A program made the position numbers and the translations under genes. Shown here piece after piece: positions 1-7,949 of a stretch of 30,617 nucleotides of DNA (position 1 is its first letter; each line of letters starts with the position of its first letter). This DNA comes from an uncultured Oscillospiraceae bacterium (GTDB taxonomy: Bacteria; Bacillota; Clostridia; Oscillospirales; Acutalibacteraceae). The notes beneath the pieces are model-generated. The model saw nothing but the letters and a program-made list of their open reading frames with translations. It had not been told where the DNA came from and made no database searches. The DNA lies in the NCBI GenBank assembly GCA_902478605.1, contig CABSLQ010000037.1, positions 1 to 30,617 of the forward strand, written 5' to 3'.

Positions 1-120
1 ACGGCATCCTTGACAGCGCCAGCCGTGCTTGCTGTGTGGCAGTCAAGTCCGGCTTACGCCGAACTATTTTTATTCATGCGGGTGTCCAACTTGCACTTGC
101 AATTTGCGAATCAATTTTAA
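1..120. mobile_element. Foreign flank, possible insertion-sequence end (partial)
   Basis: This is non-coding or remnant DNA that replaces the expected body of the GH38 gene. Read on the minus strand, it contains an AT-rich stretch with a short repeated word, TTGCAAGTGCAAGTTGGACA (about 88-107), followed by GC-rich DNA running off the window. The word resembles the terminal repeats I associate with IS30-family elements of gut clostridia, but this is from memory. The transposase, if any, lies outside the window. An open frame on the plus strand runs in from the left edge and stops at 118-120; I do not recognise its product. Confidence 0.35.
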
Positions 121-227
121 CGGTTTACCCGTTTATTTATGAACGGGTAAATCGTCAGCCCTTCTTCCCAGTCCCACTGCCAGACGGGATCGATGTGCGC
201 GTTGCACAGCCAATACACCTGTTTCAT
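117..227 (-). pseudogene. Alpha-mannosidase (GH38) N-terminal remnant
   Basis: The ATG at 227-225 overlaps the stop of the upstream rhamnosidase gene (ATGA) and has an AAAGGGAG ribosome site, so it begins as a normal operon gene. The first 23 codons read like a GH38 alpha-mannosidase start: NAHIDPVWQWDWEEG carries the family's His-x-Asp metal-binding start motif. After EEG the similarity ends, the frame enters a hairpin, and it stops at 119-117, giving only 36 residues where GH38 enzymes have 800-1000. It is therefore a broken gene, cut by foreign DNA around 150-160. The intact enzyme would have trimmed alpha-mannosides beside the rhamnosidase. The missing part may lie left of the window if an insertion rather than a deletion caused the break. 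Confidence 0.75.
124..151. repeat. Perfect 10-bp inverted repeat at the GH38 break
   Basis: TTTACCCGTT (124-133) and AACGGGTAAA (142-151) flank an 8-base loop. The stem can extend to 13 pairs in RNA with one G-U pair. It sits just beyond the last GH38-like codon, between the coding remnant and the IS-like flank. It could be a hairpin belonging to the inserted element or a hairpin target. There is no clear T-run on either side, so a terminator role is not supported. Confidence 0.7.
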
Positions 228-2422
228 TCCGACTCCCTTTCTCCCACTTCATATAGGCCACAGAACACCGGCGCCCGCTCGTCCGTCCCGGGCTGTACCC
301 CCAACGCATAGCGGTAGTAGAAGTACACCGGCACGGCCGACCACCCGTGGCACAAACTGCCCGCATAGCCAAAGTCGTCCGCCCCCAAATCGGTCTCCCA
401 GAAGCTGGTCGCCCCGGCAAAGAGCATCGCCCCCCACACCCGGGCGATATCCGCCATCACCGCGGGGGCATACCGATCCGGCCGCCGCATGAGCGCCTCG
501 TACTTATACAGGTAGCTGCTCAGCGTGACGGGAACCCACCCGTTGTCCGGCCGGGCCAGCCGCTCCAGCAGACGGGCGGCCTGTTCCTCTCCCGCCGCCC
601 CGGCGCACAGCAGCAGCGCCTGCGTCAGCTCGGCGAAATGGCGGCTCTTCCCGCCGTCCTCTTCCAGCCGGGTACAGAAGGCGCCTTCCTCCTCATCCCA
701 GAAAACGGCCATGGCCCGGTTCAGATCGTCCCGCACAGCCAGCAGCTCGCCCCCCCGTTCCGTGTTGCCCAGCCGCCCGTACAGCGCCGCCGCATCGGCC
801 AGCGCAAGCGAAAGGAACCCGTTGAGCGGCGCGTCAAAGGTGGAGGGCGCCGCCTCCCGTATCATCGGCTCGCCGTCGAGCCCCTCCTTCCATTCGTAAA
901 AGTTCCAATAGGGCGTTTCGGCGAAGCAGGGGACCATCCCATTGTCCGCCCGGCGTTCCAGAAAAACGTCCAGTATCCGTTCCACCACCGGCAGCATCTC
1001 TCTGCCAAAAGCCTCGTCCCCGCTGTACAGCACGTTTTCCCACACGGCGGTGATAAAACTGAGCGAGAAGGCCGGGATGGTGACGGCCACCCGCGCCGGG
1101 GCGCACAATTCGAGCAGGCCGTCCTCCCGCTGGCCGTCCGCGAGCAGGCGCAGGCTGCTCTGCGCGAAGGCATAGCCTTCAAAGGCCATGTAGCCGCAGA
1201 GCATCTGATTGCGCGAATCCATGGCGTACAGCGCCTGTTCCCGCCAGGGGCAGTCCTCATAATGCTCGTGCATGCACAGCTCCAGCGTGCGGCGGCCGAC
1301 CTCGAAAATGCGGTTGTGCAGGCTGTCCGCGCAGGTGAAGGCCGGGCGGTACACAACCGGGTAGACGGTGGGGCGCACACCGGCATAGTACACCGTGGCC
1401 GCCCGGGCGTAAATATGAAGCTGTATATAGCGGCAGCCCAGCCGCTTGAACCGATGGGTAAACTGCTGCCGTCCCGCTCGGGCGCCGTAAACGGCGGCGA
1501 ACTGCCGGCCGCCCACGCTCGCGCGCACCCGCAGATCGTCGAGGTGCTCGCCGAACCCGATGAGGACAAGCGTCCCGGCAGGCAGATCCAGGTCCAGATG
1601 CAGCCAGCCCGCCTCCTCCTGCTGCAAATCCACTAAGAGGAACAGGCCGTCGCCGCCTTCGGCGGCCAGGCGGATCCCCTCTTCGCACGGCAGCGGGGGC
1701 GGCACCATCCCCGCCCCCATCTCGGCCGCGGTGCGGAACGCCAGCGCCGCGCGCTGCATGCGATCGCCGCAGGGCGTGCCGGCGGGCGCCTCGTCGGTAA
1801 ACACACCCTGGCACGCGATGCGCGCCGGACGGGGCGGCAGCACGCGCAGCGGCTCCACCGGACGGGGCGCCAGCTCGGGCGACGCGCCGGTCTCCTTTGC
1901 CGCCGTCCAGCCGGCGGACGGCGCCGGTACATAGCCCGGTTCGCGCCAGCCGTCGTCCTTATCCGCGTCATAGTGGAAGGCATACGACAGCTGCCCGCTG
2001 AACTTTTCCATCGGCCCGCTGGCATACGCCTGCGCCGGACGGCACAGCGTGTCCTTCCCGCTCGCCGCTATCGTGCGGCCGTCCGCCTGCACGGCAAACA
2101 GGATGCCGGGCGCGCCGAACCGGTACACCGAGCTGTCCTCCCCCTGGCAATAGCCGAGAATGCACAGCGTGTTGTCCCCCGCCCGCACGAAGGCGGTGAT
2201 GTCCGCCTCGTCCACCGTTTTCTTTTGGGGATAATCGGAAAACGGGGACGCGTCGATCGCCTTGCCGTTGAGCCACACGGCATAGTGCGAATCGGCGCTG
2301 ATAAACAGCCGCACCCGGGCAAATGCCGCCTCCAGGGGAAAGGTCGCCGTAAACTCCGCATACTGGTTGACCGAGAAAGCCCCCGGCGTCCAAATCCAGC
2401 GCGCCTTATGTATCTCTTTCAT
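224..2422 (-). CDS. Alpha-L-rhamnosidase-like glycoside hydrolase (GH78 type)
   Basis: Predicted 732-residue cytoplasmic enzyme that would release terminal alpha-L-rhamnose from plant or bacterial glycans; there is no signal peptide. Residues about 1-170 form a beta-sandwich carbohydrate-binding-like part. Residues about 190-360 form a second beta domain. Residues about 365-650 form the six-hairpin (alpha/alpha)6 catalytic barrel, with the family's DCPxR-type motif as D390-C-P-W-R-E395. A C-terminal CHGWSAVPVYF motif is typical of the family. The start is the ATG at 2422-2420 with GAAGGGAG just upstream; longer in-frame starts would cross the divergent promoter region. It overlaps the broken GH38 gene by ATGA, implying a glycan-degradation operon. 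Family assignment is strong, but exact substrate specificity cannot be read from sequence. Confidence 0.8.
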   Translation of the reverse strand: MKEIHKARWIWTPGAFSVNQYAEFTATFPLEAAFARVRLFISADSHYAVWLNGKAIDASPFSDYPQKKTVDEADITAFVRAGDNTLCILGYCQGEDSSVYRFGAPGILFAVQADGRTIAASGKDTLCRPAQAYASGPMEKFSGQLSYAFHYDADKDDGWREPGYVPAPSAGWTAAKETGASPELAPRPVEPLRVLPPRPARIACQGVFTDEAPAGTPCGDRMQRAALAFRTAAEMGAGMVPPPLPCEEGIRLAAEGGDGLFLLVDLQQEEAGWLHLDLDLPAGTLVLIGFGEHLDDLRVRASVGGRQFAAVYGARAGRQQFTHRFKRLGCRYIQLHIYARAATVYYAGVRPTVYPVVYRPAFTCADSLHNRIFEVGRRTLELCMHEHYEDCPWREQALYAMDSRNQMLCGYMAFEGYAFAQSSLRLLADGQREDGLLELCAPARVAVTIPAFSLSFITAVWENVLYSGDEAFGREMLPVVERILDVFLERRADNGMVPCFAETPYWNFYEWKEGLDGEPMIREAAPSTFDAPLNGFLSLALADAAALYGRLGNTERGGELLAVRDDLNRAMAVFWDEEEGAFCTRLEEDGGKSRHFAELTQALLLCAGAAGEEQAARLLERLARPDNGWVPVTLSSYLYKYEALMRRPDRYAPAVMADIARVWGAMLFAGATSFWETDLGADDFGYAGSLCHGWSAVPVYFYYRYALGVQPGTDERAPVFCGLYEVGERESE

Positions 2423-2456
2423 ATTTGCCGCTCCCTTCGCTTTTGCCTTTACCGGT

Positions 2457-2485
2457 ATAGTACCACACGGCGGCGCACTTGGGAA
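2457..2485 (-). promoter_or_regulatory. Promoter for the rhamnosidase gene
   Basis: On the minus strand, an extended -10 TGG-TACTAT (TACTAT at 2462-2457) is preceded at 17 bases by TTCCCA (2485-2480), a 4/6 match to the -35 consensus. It lies 35 bases ahead of the start codon. Moderate support. Confidence 0.45.
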
Positions 2486-2533
2486 GGGCCAAATCGGCCG
2501 CCGGAAAAATCCGAAAAATACCCGCGGCGCCGC

Positions 2534-2562
2534 TTGCATGTCCAAACAGCGAATGCTATAAT
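2534..2562 (+). promoter_or_regulatory. Promoter for the uracil permease gene
   Basis: A perfect TATAAT (2557-2562) with extended -10 TGC is spaced 17 bases from TTGCAT (2534-2539). This gives a leader of about 107 bases before the gene. The leader holds GC-rich inverted segments around 2588-2630, but I see no recognisable riboswitch or PyrR-type element in it. Confidence 0.7.
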
Positions 2563-2675
2563 GGAAAAAGCGACAAAATGCGACAAGGGGCGCCGTTCGC
2601 GGCGGCACGCCGCGGTATACCTGCGGCCCATGAAATGGAACGGCTATGCCCCGTACATCACGGAGGAGGCTTCCT

Positions 2676-3986
2676 ATGTCAAAGAAAATCATCCAGGTCG
2701 AAGAACGTCCCCCGCTGGGGCAAGCCATTCCCTTAAGCATTCAGCACATGTTCGCCATGTTCGGCGCCTCGGTCGTGGTGCCGGCCATGTTCGGCATCAG
2801 CCCGGCCGTCGTGCTGCTGATGAATGGCCTGGGCACCCTCTTTTTCATCCTTGTGACCAAGGGTAAGGCCCCGGCGTATCTCGGTTCCAGCTTCGCCTTC
2901 ATCGGCCCCGCGCTCATCGTCATCGAAAAGTACGGCGATTTTGCGTATGCCCAGGCGGGCTTCGTGGCGGTCGGCGCGCTTGGCTGTGTGCTCGCCCTCA
3001 TCATCTGGAAATTCGGTTCCCGCTGGATCGACGTGGTGCTTCCTCCGGCGGCGATGGGCCCCGTTGTGGCGCTCATCGGGCTGGAGCTGGCGGGCACGGC
3101 GGCGGGCAACGCGGGCATGCTAGCCACCGACGGCGCCTCCATCGACCCCAAGGCGGTCATCGTCTTCGTCGTCACGCTCGGCGTGGCGGTGTTCGGATCG
3201 GTCCTGTTCCGTAAGTTCTTCGGGGTTATTCCGATCCTCATTGCCATTGTTGTGGGCTATATCACCGCCTGCATCTGCGGTCTGGTCGATTTTGAACCGG
3301 TCAAGCAGGCCAACATTTTCCAGCTGCCCCATTTCCAGCTGCCCAAGTTTAACGTCAACGCCATGCTGACCATGGTGCCGGTGCTGCTGGTCATCACGTC
3401 GGAGCATATCGGCCACCAGATCGTCACGAGCAAAATCGTGGGCCGCGATCTGCTCAAGGACCCCGGCCTGCACCGCTCTCTCTTTGCGGATAACTTCTCC
3501 ACCATGGTCTCCGGCCTGGTCGGCAGCGTGCCCACCACCACCTACGGCGAAAACATCGGCGTGATGGCCATGACCCGCGTGTATTCCGTCTGGGTCATCG
3601 GGGGCGCGGCGGTGCTCTCCATCCTGTCCGCCTTTATCGGCCCCTTCGCCGCGCTGATTCAAAGCATTCCCGGCCCGGTCATGGGCGGCATCTCCATCCT
3701 GCTGTACGGTATGATCGGCGCCTCCGGCCTGCGTATCCTGGTGGATTCCAAGGTGGATTTCGGCCGTAACCGCAACATCGTCATGACCGCCGTCGTCTTT
3801 GTCATCGGCCTGTCGGGCATCACCCTGAAAATCGGCCAGATCGAGCTCAAGGGCATGGTGCTGGCCTGTGTGGTGGGCATGGTGCTCGGCCTGCTGTTCT
3901 ACATCTTCGATAAGCTGCGCATCTCCAACGACCTGGAAGAAGACACCCCGGAGCAGCCCGAAGAGACCACCGAAGCCAATCTATAA
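2676..3986 (+). CDS. uraA: Uracil:cation symporter (NCS2 family)
   Basis: A 436-residue, highly hydrophobic membrane protein of the nucleobase-cation symporter 2 family, expected to import uracil with protons. It contains the transporter's two repeated inverted halves. The acidic residues matching the substrate and proton sites of E. coli UraA are visible: E243 in TSEHIGH and E292 in TTTYGENIG. The start is the ATG at 2676 with GGAGGAGG at 2662-2669; an in-frame ATG 30 bases earlier lacks a ribosome site. The charged C-terminal tail (DLEEDTPEQPEETTEANL) is cytoplasmic. The gene stands alone between a divergent glycosidase and a convergent trxB, with its own promoter and terminator. A xanthine or other pyrimidine substrate is possible but less likely given the UraA-like motifs. 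Confidence 0.88.
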   Translation: MSKKIIQVEERPPLGQAIPLSIQHMFAMFGASVVVPAMFGISPAVVLLMNGLGTLFFILVTKGKAPAYLGSSFAFIGPALIVIEKYGDFAYAQAGFVAVGALGCVLALIIWKFGSRWIDVVLPPAAMGPVVALIGLELAGTAAGNAGMLATDGASIDPKAVIVFVVTLGVAVFGSVLFRKFFGVIPILIAIVVGYITACICGLVDFEPVKQANIFQLPHFQLPKFNVNAMLTMVPVLLVITSEHIGHQIVTSKIVGRDLLKDPGLHRSLFADNFSTMVSGLVGSVPTTTYGENIGVMAMTRVYSVWVIGGAAVLSILSAFIGPFAALIQSIPGPVMGGISILLYGMIGASGLRILVDSKVDFGRNRNIVMTAVVFVIGLSGITLKIGQIELKGMVLACVVGMVLGLLFYIFDKLRISNDLEEDTPEQPEETTEANL

Positions 3987-4110
3987 GCGGCAAAGCCGCG
4001 CGACGTCCGGCCGTACCGTCTGCGGACGCACGATCGTCCAAGCCGCTGGCACATGCTGCCGCACGGGGAACCATGGCGCTTTCCCGCGCACGGCGGCAAA
4101 GCCGCCTACA

Positions 4111-4143
4111 AAAAAGCGACAGGCAGCGGGCCTGTCGCTTTTT
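4111..4143. terminator. Bidirectional terminator between uraA and trxB
   Basis: A perfect 14-bp stem (AAAAAGCGACAGGC at 4111-4124, GCCTGTCGCTTTTT at 4130-4143) with a 5-base loop. It has T-runs in both directions and serves the convergent pair. A GCGGCAAAGCCGC motif occurs twice upstream (3987-3999 and about 4092-4105). Confidence 0.9.
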
Positions 4144-4176
4144 GCTTTGTTCGGTCGTCCTGCCGCGCCGGGACGG

Positions 4177-5085
4177 TTACCGCCCGGTTTCGATGTAGTG
4201 GCCCGCCCGGGTGGCGGCCACGGCGCCGTCCGCCGCGGCGGTGATGATCTGGCGCAGCCATTTGGTGCGCGTATCCCCCGCCACAAACACGCCGGGGACG
4301 CGGGTGGTGCAGCTCTCGTCCGCCTGAATGTAGCCGTTCTCGTCCAATCCCAGCGGGGCGAACAGGCCGTTGTCCGGCTGCATGCCGATGGCCACGAACA
4401 CCGCGCTGACCGGCAGCGTCTCGCGCGTCCCCGCCTGCGTATCCCACAGGGTGACGCTCTCCACCGTATCCCCGCCGCCGATGCTCTCCACCGTGCGGTG
4501 TAAGAGCGGTATGATATTCTCCCGCGCCGCCACCGCCTCGGCCAGCAGCTTTTCGCCCCGGTACGCCTCGCGGCGGTGCACGATGTACACCCGGCGGCAG
4601 AGATTGGCCAAAAAGAGGGCGTCCTCGAGCGCCGTGTTGCCGCCGCCTATTACCGCCGCGTCCTTTTCCTTAAAAAAGGCCCCGTCGCACGTCGCGCAGT
4701 AGGACACGCCCCGCCCGAGGAACTTCTCCTCTCCCGGGCACTGCAGCTTGCGCCGCTGGACGCCGTTGGCCACGATGACGGTGCGCGCCTCATAGTGCCC
4801 GCCGCTGGTGGTCACCCGCTTGACCGGGCCCTCCAGATCGGCGGACAGCACGTCTTCGTACCGGATATCCGCGCCCAGCGCCGCCGCCTGCTCGTAAATG
4901 CGGTTGGCCAGCTCCGGCCCGGAAATCTTATCGATGGCCGGATAGTTTTCCACCTCGTTGGTCACCGAAATCTGGCCGCCGTGAAAGAACTTCTCCAGCA
5001 CCACCACGCTGTGTCCCGCTCGCTTGGCGTAAATCGCCGCCGTCAGGCCCGCGCAGCCCGCGCCGATAATCAGCACGTCGATCAT
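4177..5085 (-). CDS. trxB: Thioredoxin reductase (NADPH)
   Basis: A 302-residue FAD/NAD(P)-binding flavoprotein that passes electrons from NADPH to thioredoxin for disulfide control. It has an N-terminal FAD fold (GAGCAGLTAA, residues 8-17). The redox-active pair is C130-A-T-C133. The NADPH fold is GGGNTA (147-152) with HRRxxxR (170-176), the 2'-phosphate-binding motif that favours NADPH. The C-terminal FAD motif VFVAGDT ends at about 272. The length is normal for the low-molecular-weight class. It lies 78 bases downstream of the serine hydrolase in the same direction; no strong separate promoter is evident apart from a palindromic TATACT region. It ends 33 bases before the shared terminator. 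Confidence 0.92.
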   Translation of the reverse strand: MIDVLIIGAGCAGLTAAIYAKRAGHSVVVLEKFFHGGQISVTNEVENYPAIDKISGPELANRIYEQAAALGADIRYEDVLSADLEGPVKRVTTSGGHYEARTVIVANGVQRRKLQCPGEEKFLGRGVSYCATCDGAFFKEKDAAVIGGGNTALEDALFLANLCRRVYIVHRREAYRGEKLLAEAVAARENIIPLLHRTVESIGGGDTVESVTLWDTQAGTRETLPVSAVFVAIGMQPDNGLFAPLGLDENGYIQADESCTTRVPGVFVAGDTRTKWLRQIITAAADGAVAATRAGHYIETGR

Positions 5086-5113
5086 TCTATCGCTTCCCTT
5101 CCTTCGGTCTTTC

Positions 5114-5127
5114 TTATACTAGTATAA
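5114..5127. promoter_or_regulatory. 14-bp palindrome upstream of trxB
   Basis: TTATACTAGTATAA is a perfect palindrome 28 bases upstream of the trxB start. It contains TATACT or TATAAG, which could be a -10 element, but no matching -35 is seen. It may be an operator overlapping a promoter. Confidence 0.4.
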
Positions 5128-5163
5128 AGGGAATCTCCCCGGATTATGTGTGCCCGCCGGCGG

Positions 5164-6465
5164 TTATGCGGCCGTCAGGACGTCGCCGTATACGATATCC
5201 ATCAGGTTGCCCGTCAGCACATATTTGCCCTTGTCGTTTTTGGCGGTGGAGCAGCTGTTGGTGATAAAGGCCACGCCGGTGCCGTCCGTCGGGTCGAAAT
5301 ACAGCCCGGCAATCATGCCGTAAGCCTGTCCCGAATGGCCGTAAATCGTGCGCCCGTCCACCAGGTCCTCGGTCATGCTCATATTCAGGCCGATGCCGTC
5401 GCCGCCCGTGTGGGTGTACACGGTGTTGATTGCCTGCACCGACGCGGGGGTGAGAATCCGCGCCGTGGCGGTGGAGCCGTCCCCGGCCAGGGCGATGCCG
5501 AACTGCGCGAGATCGGCGGCGCTGATGATGAGATCCCCGTGGCCGAGCAGGTACATCTGGCCCAGCGGAATGGTGTCATACGCACTTTCCACCCGGCCCC
5601 AGTTGGGCACGTCCGCCCGGCGTGCCGGAGAGATGGTTTCCGGCTCCCGGATTTTGGTGCGCAGATAGCCTGCGTCCATCCCCAGCGACGCAAACACCTC
5701 ACCGGCATAGTCGTAAAACCGCTGGCCCGTGACCCCTTCGATGACCCCGCCTTCCATCGCGGCCCCCATGTTGCTGTAGCGGAAGCGGGTGCCCGGCTTG
5801 GCCCCGGTGAAGCAGCCGCTGCTCTCCAGAATAGCGGTCAGCGGCGCATAGGGCGGATCGCCCGTATTCGCGTCATAGACCGAACCGCCGATGATGCTCG
5901 AGGTATGGGTCATCAGCATGCGGGTCGTGATGGGCACGTCGGGATACTGCGGGGAGCGGACGGTCACCCCCATATATTCCGAAATATCCCGATCCAGATC
6001 CAGCCGTCCCTGCTCGACCAGCTGCATCACCAGCACGCCGGTCACCAGCTTGGAAACGGAGGCGATGCGATATTTGGTGCGGCTGTCCACCGGCTTGGTC
6101 TGCGCCGCGTCCATATACCCGCCGTAATAGGTATAGATAATCTCCTTATCCCGGAACACCGCCAGCGACAGCCCGCGGACATTGCTCGTCTGCATGGCCT
6201 GCGCCATTTTCTCGTCCACCGCGGGCGGTATGATGACCGGCGCGTTGGTCGTCCCGGATGAGGACGGGGCGCTGTCCTCCGGCGGGGACGATACGCCGGG
6301 AGCCGAGGACGCGGTTCCCTCCGGCGGGGCCGGCTCCGGCTGCTCGCCGGCCACCGTCTCCCGCGCAAGCTCACCCGCGCCATCCCCCCGCAGCCAAAGC
6401 GGAAAAGACAGCAGCAGACACACGGACAAAATCCCGGACAGCAGCTGTCGCCCTCGTGTCCTCAT
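5164..6465 (-). CDS. Exported beta-lactamase-fold serine hydrolase
   Basis: A 433-residue protein of the class C beta-lactamase/low-molecular-weight PBP superfamily (PF00144 type). Residues about 8-26 form a signal or membrane anchor. Residues about 35-80 are a Pro/Ser/Glu-rich linker, and the hydrolase follows. The catalytic motifs are SVSK (S136-K139), YSN (Y230-N232) and HSG (H377-G379). Such proteins act outside the membrane as D-Ala peptidases, esterases or beta-lactamase relatives; the sequence does not show which. The ATG start has AAGGAGGG at 6471-6478. It is driven by its own promoter, and trxB follows in the same direction. A drug-resistance role should not be assumed. Confidence 0.82.
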   Translation of the reverse strand: MRTRGRQLLSGILSVCLLLSFPLWLRGDGAGELARETVAGEQPEPAPPEGTASSAPGVSSPPEDSAPSSSGTTNAPVIIPPAVDEKMAQAMQTSNVRGLSLAVFRDKEIIYTYYGGYMDAAQTKPVDSRTKYRIASVSKLVTGVLVMQLVEQGRLDLDRDISEYMGVTVRSPQYPDVPITTRMLMTHTSSIIGGSVYDANTGDPPYAPLTAILESSGCFTGAKPGTRFRYSNMGAAMEGGVIEGVTGQRFYDYAGEVFASLGMDAGYLRTKIREPETISPARRADVPNWGRVESAYDTIPLGQMYLLGHGDLIISAADLAQFGIALAGDGSTATARILTPASVQAINTVYTHTGGDGIGLNMSMTEDLVDGRTIYGHSGQAYGMIAGLYFDPTDGTGVAFITNSCSTAKNDKGKYVLTGNLMDIVYGDVLTAA

Positions 6466-6548
6466 AAAATCCCTCCTTGTCGAATCCTGTCGAACGGTAT
6501 GATAAGAAGCCAGCCTGATCGCAAGATAAAAGGATCTGCCGATTTACC

Positions 6549-6557
6549 ATTATACCA
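6549..6557 (-). promoter_or_regulatory. Promoter for the serine hydrolase gene
   Basis: Extended -10 TGG-TATAAT on the minus strand (TATAAT at 6554-6549); no good -35 is present, as is common for extended -10 promoters. The gap 6466-6793 between divergent genes holds this promoter and the radical SAM promoter. Bases 6558-6742 show nothing else that I can support. Confidence 0.55.
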
Positions 6558-6742
6558 TAACCCCGCCGAAAAGTCTCTACTTCCGTGCTGCCAAATTCCA
6601 GTATGGTTTTATGCCGTTTCCGGTGATATCCAGGCACAGCTTGGCCGTCGAAACAAGCAGGGGAAGCGAGGTGTATGCATGCGGCATGGAAAAAGGGGGA
6701 AGCCTGCTTTTCGGCACACTTGGCTTGGTTGCCCTGTTCTGT

Positions 6743-6771
6743 ATGACAACCGCGGCGTGTTGTGGTATACT
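6743..6771 (+). promoter_or_regulatory. Promoter for the radical SAM gene
   Basis: ATGACA (6743-6748, 5/6 match to -35), a 17-base spacer, then TGG-TATACT (-10 at 6766-6771). Transcription should begin near 6778, directly at the ribosome site GGAGAGGGGG (6777-6786). The leader is very short, and the start codon must be the GTG at 6794. Confidence 0.75.
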
Positions 6772-6793
6772 GGCCTGGAGAGGGGGACTGCCC

Positions 6794-7681
6794 GTGGAAA
6801 CCGTACCGGCCAAAACCGTCCTGACCCGGCAGAAGGCCGCCGGGTCCTGGTTCGGCGTCGACTACACCATGAATCTGTACCGCGGCTGCTGCCACGGCTG
6901 TATCTATTGCGACAGCCGTTCCGACTGCTACCGCATTGAGGACTTCGATCGGGTGCGCGCCAAGGAAAACGCCCTTGTTCTGCTGCGCGACGAGCTGCAG
7001 CGCAAAATGTCCACCGGCGTGGTCGGCATGGGGGCCATGTCCGATCCCTACAACCCCTTTGAAGAAACCGAACAGCTGACCCGGCATGCCCTCGAGCTGC
7101 TGTATGCCTACGGCTTTGGCGTCACGCTCGCCACCAAAAGCGATCGAATCACCCGGGACATCGCTGTCTTGACCGACATGGCCGGGCAGGCCCCCGTCCT
7201 TGCCAAAATCACCATTACCACCACCGACGACGCCCTCGCCGCCAAAATCGAGCCCCACGCGCCCCCGCCCTCCCGCCGGCTGGCCGCGATCCGCGCCCTG
7301 AGCGGGGCGGGCATCTGCACCGGCGTGCTGCTCATGCCGGTGCTGCCCTTCCTGGAGGACACGGAGGAGCAGGTGACCGCCGTCGTCCGCCGCGCGGCGG
7401 AAAATGGTGCACGGTTTGTGTACCCCGCCTTCGGCGTCACCCTGCGCCGGAATCAGCGGGACTATTTTCTCGATCGGCTGGAGGAGCAGTTCCCCGGGCA
7501 GGGCCTGAAGGAACGGTATATCCGCCGCTTCGGCACCGCCTACGCGTGCCGCAGCCCGCGGGCCAGGGCGCTGTGGGCCGCCTTCACCGCCGCGTGCGGG
7601 GAAACCGGCCTGCTTTACCGCATGCAGGATATCATCCGCGCCTATCGCCAGGGATACGGAACGGAACAGCTGCGCCTGTTT
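6794..7681 (+). CDS. Radical SAM protein, spore-photoproduct-lyase-like family
   Basis: A predicted 296-residue radical S-adenosylmethionine enzyme; the stop codon follows at 7682-7684. The 4Fe-4S-binding CxxxCxxC is C32-C36-C39 within YRGCCHGCIYCDSRSDC. The surrounding pattern (SWFGVDYTMNLYRGC, MGAMSDPYNPFE, TKSDRITRD) matches the SplB-related group of radical SAM proteins widespread in clostridia. True spore photoproduct lyase repairs the thymine dimer of spore DNA; whether this member does so or acts on another substrate is unknown. I chose the GTG start at 6794 because it has a ribosome site 7 bases upstream and the promoter lies inside the upstream in-frame extension, which would otherwise add an implausible 61 residues. 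It is monocistronic with a perfect terminator. Confidence 0.82.
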
Positions 7682-7684
7682 TAA

Positions 7685-7719
7685 AAAAGAACCGGTCTCT
7701 GTCAGAGACCGGTTCTTTT
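7685..7719. terminator. Bidirectional terminator after the radical SAM gene
   Basis: A perfect 16-bp stem AAAAGAACCGGTCTCT (7685-7700) and AGAGACCGGTTCTTTT (7704-7719) with a 3-base loop. It has T-runs both ways, so it also serves the convergent ribbon-helix-helix gene. Confidence 0.93.
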
Positions 7720-7743
7720 GGCTGCTGCAATGCTTATGGCCGC

Positions 7744-7929
7744 TTACAAATCCTCCGGATCCGCACGCCGGAGATCCTCCAAAGCCTTGCGAACGGCGGC
7801 GATAACGAATGCGGAAAAGGTGCAGTCTTTTCCCTCTATCGCCTTTTCGACGTCCTCCACGACGTCGTTTGGGAACCGAATGGTTTTGTTTGTCGTCGCG
7901 GGAATGGACGGTATTTTAAAGGTAGACAC
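7744..7929 (-). CDS. Ribbon-helix-helix (Arc/CopG-like) DNA-binding protein
   Basis: A predicted 61-residue protein with a GTG start (7929-7927), preceded by GCGAGGCGAGG. The strand-helix-helix pattern is clear: KTIRFPNDVVEDVEKAIEG supplies the beta strand (about 15-19) and first helix, and CTFSAFVIAAVRKALEDL the second helix. This is typical of small dimeric Arc/MetJ-type repressors found in clostridia. No toxin partner is adjacent on its own strand. It is divergent from a small Cys-rich gene across an unusually repeat-rich gap, so autoregulation is likely but inferred. A TTG start at about 7944 is an alternative. Confidence 0.65.
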   Translation of the reverse strand: MSTFKIPSIPATTNKTIRFPNDVVEDVEKAIEGKDCTFSAFVIAAVRKALEDLRRADPEDL

Positions 7930-7949
7930 AGCCTCGCCTCGCAATACAA

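Noticed and set aside
347..1636. A 429-codon plus-strand frame opposite the rhamnosidase
   Set aside because: Arg/Pro/Gln-rich shadow sequence with no recognisable domain.
5146..6261. A 371-codon plus-strand frame opposite the serine hydrolase
   Set aside because: Antisense to a gene with all three catalytic motifs; composition is typical of a shadow frame.
5164..6465. Calling the serine hydrolase an antibiotic beta-lactamase
   Set aside because: The motifs are shared by many non-resistance peptidases and esterases; nothing in the sequence shows drug hydrolysis.
6611..6793. A 61-residue N-terminal extension of the radical SAM protein with a hydrophobic segment
   Set aside because: The promoter and ribosome site for the GTG at 6794 lie inside it, and the family normally starts near this GTG.
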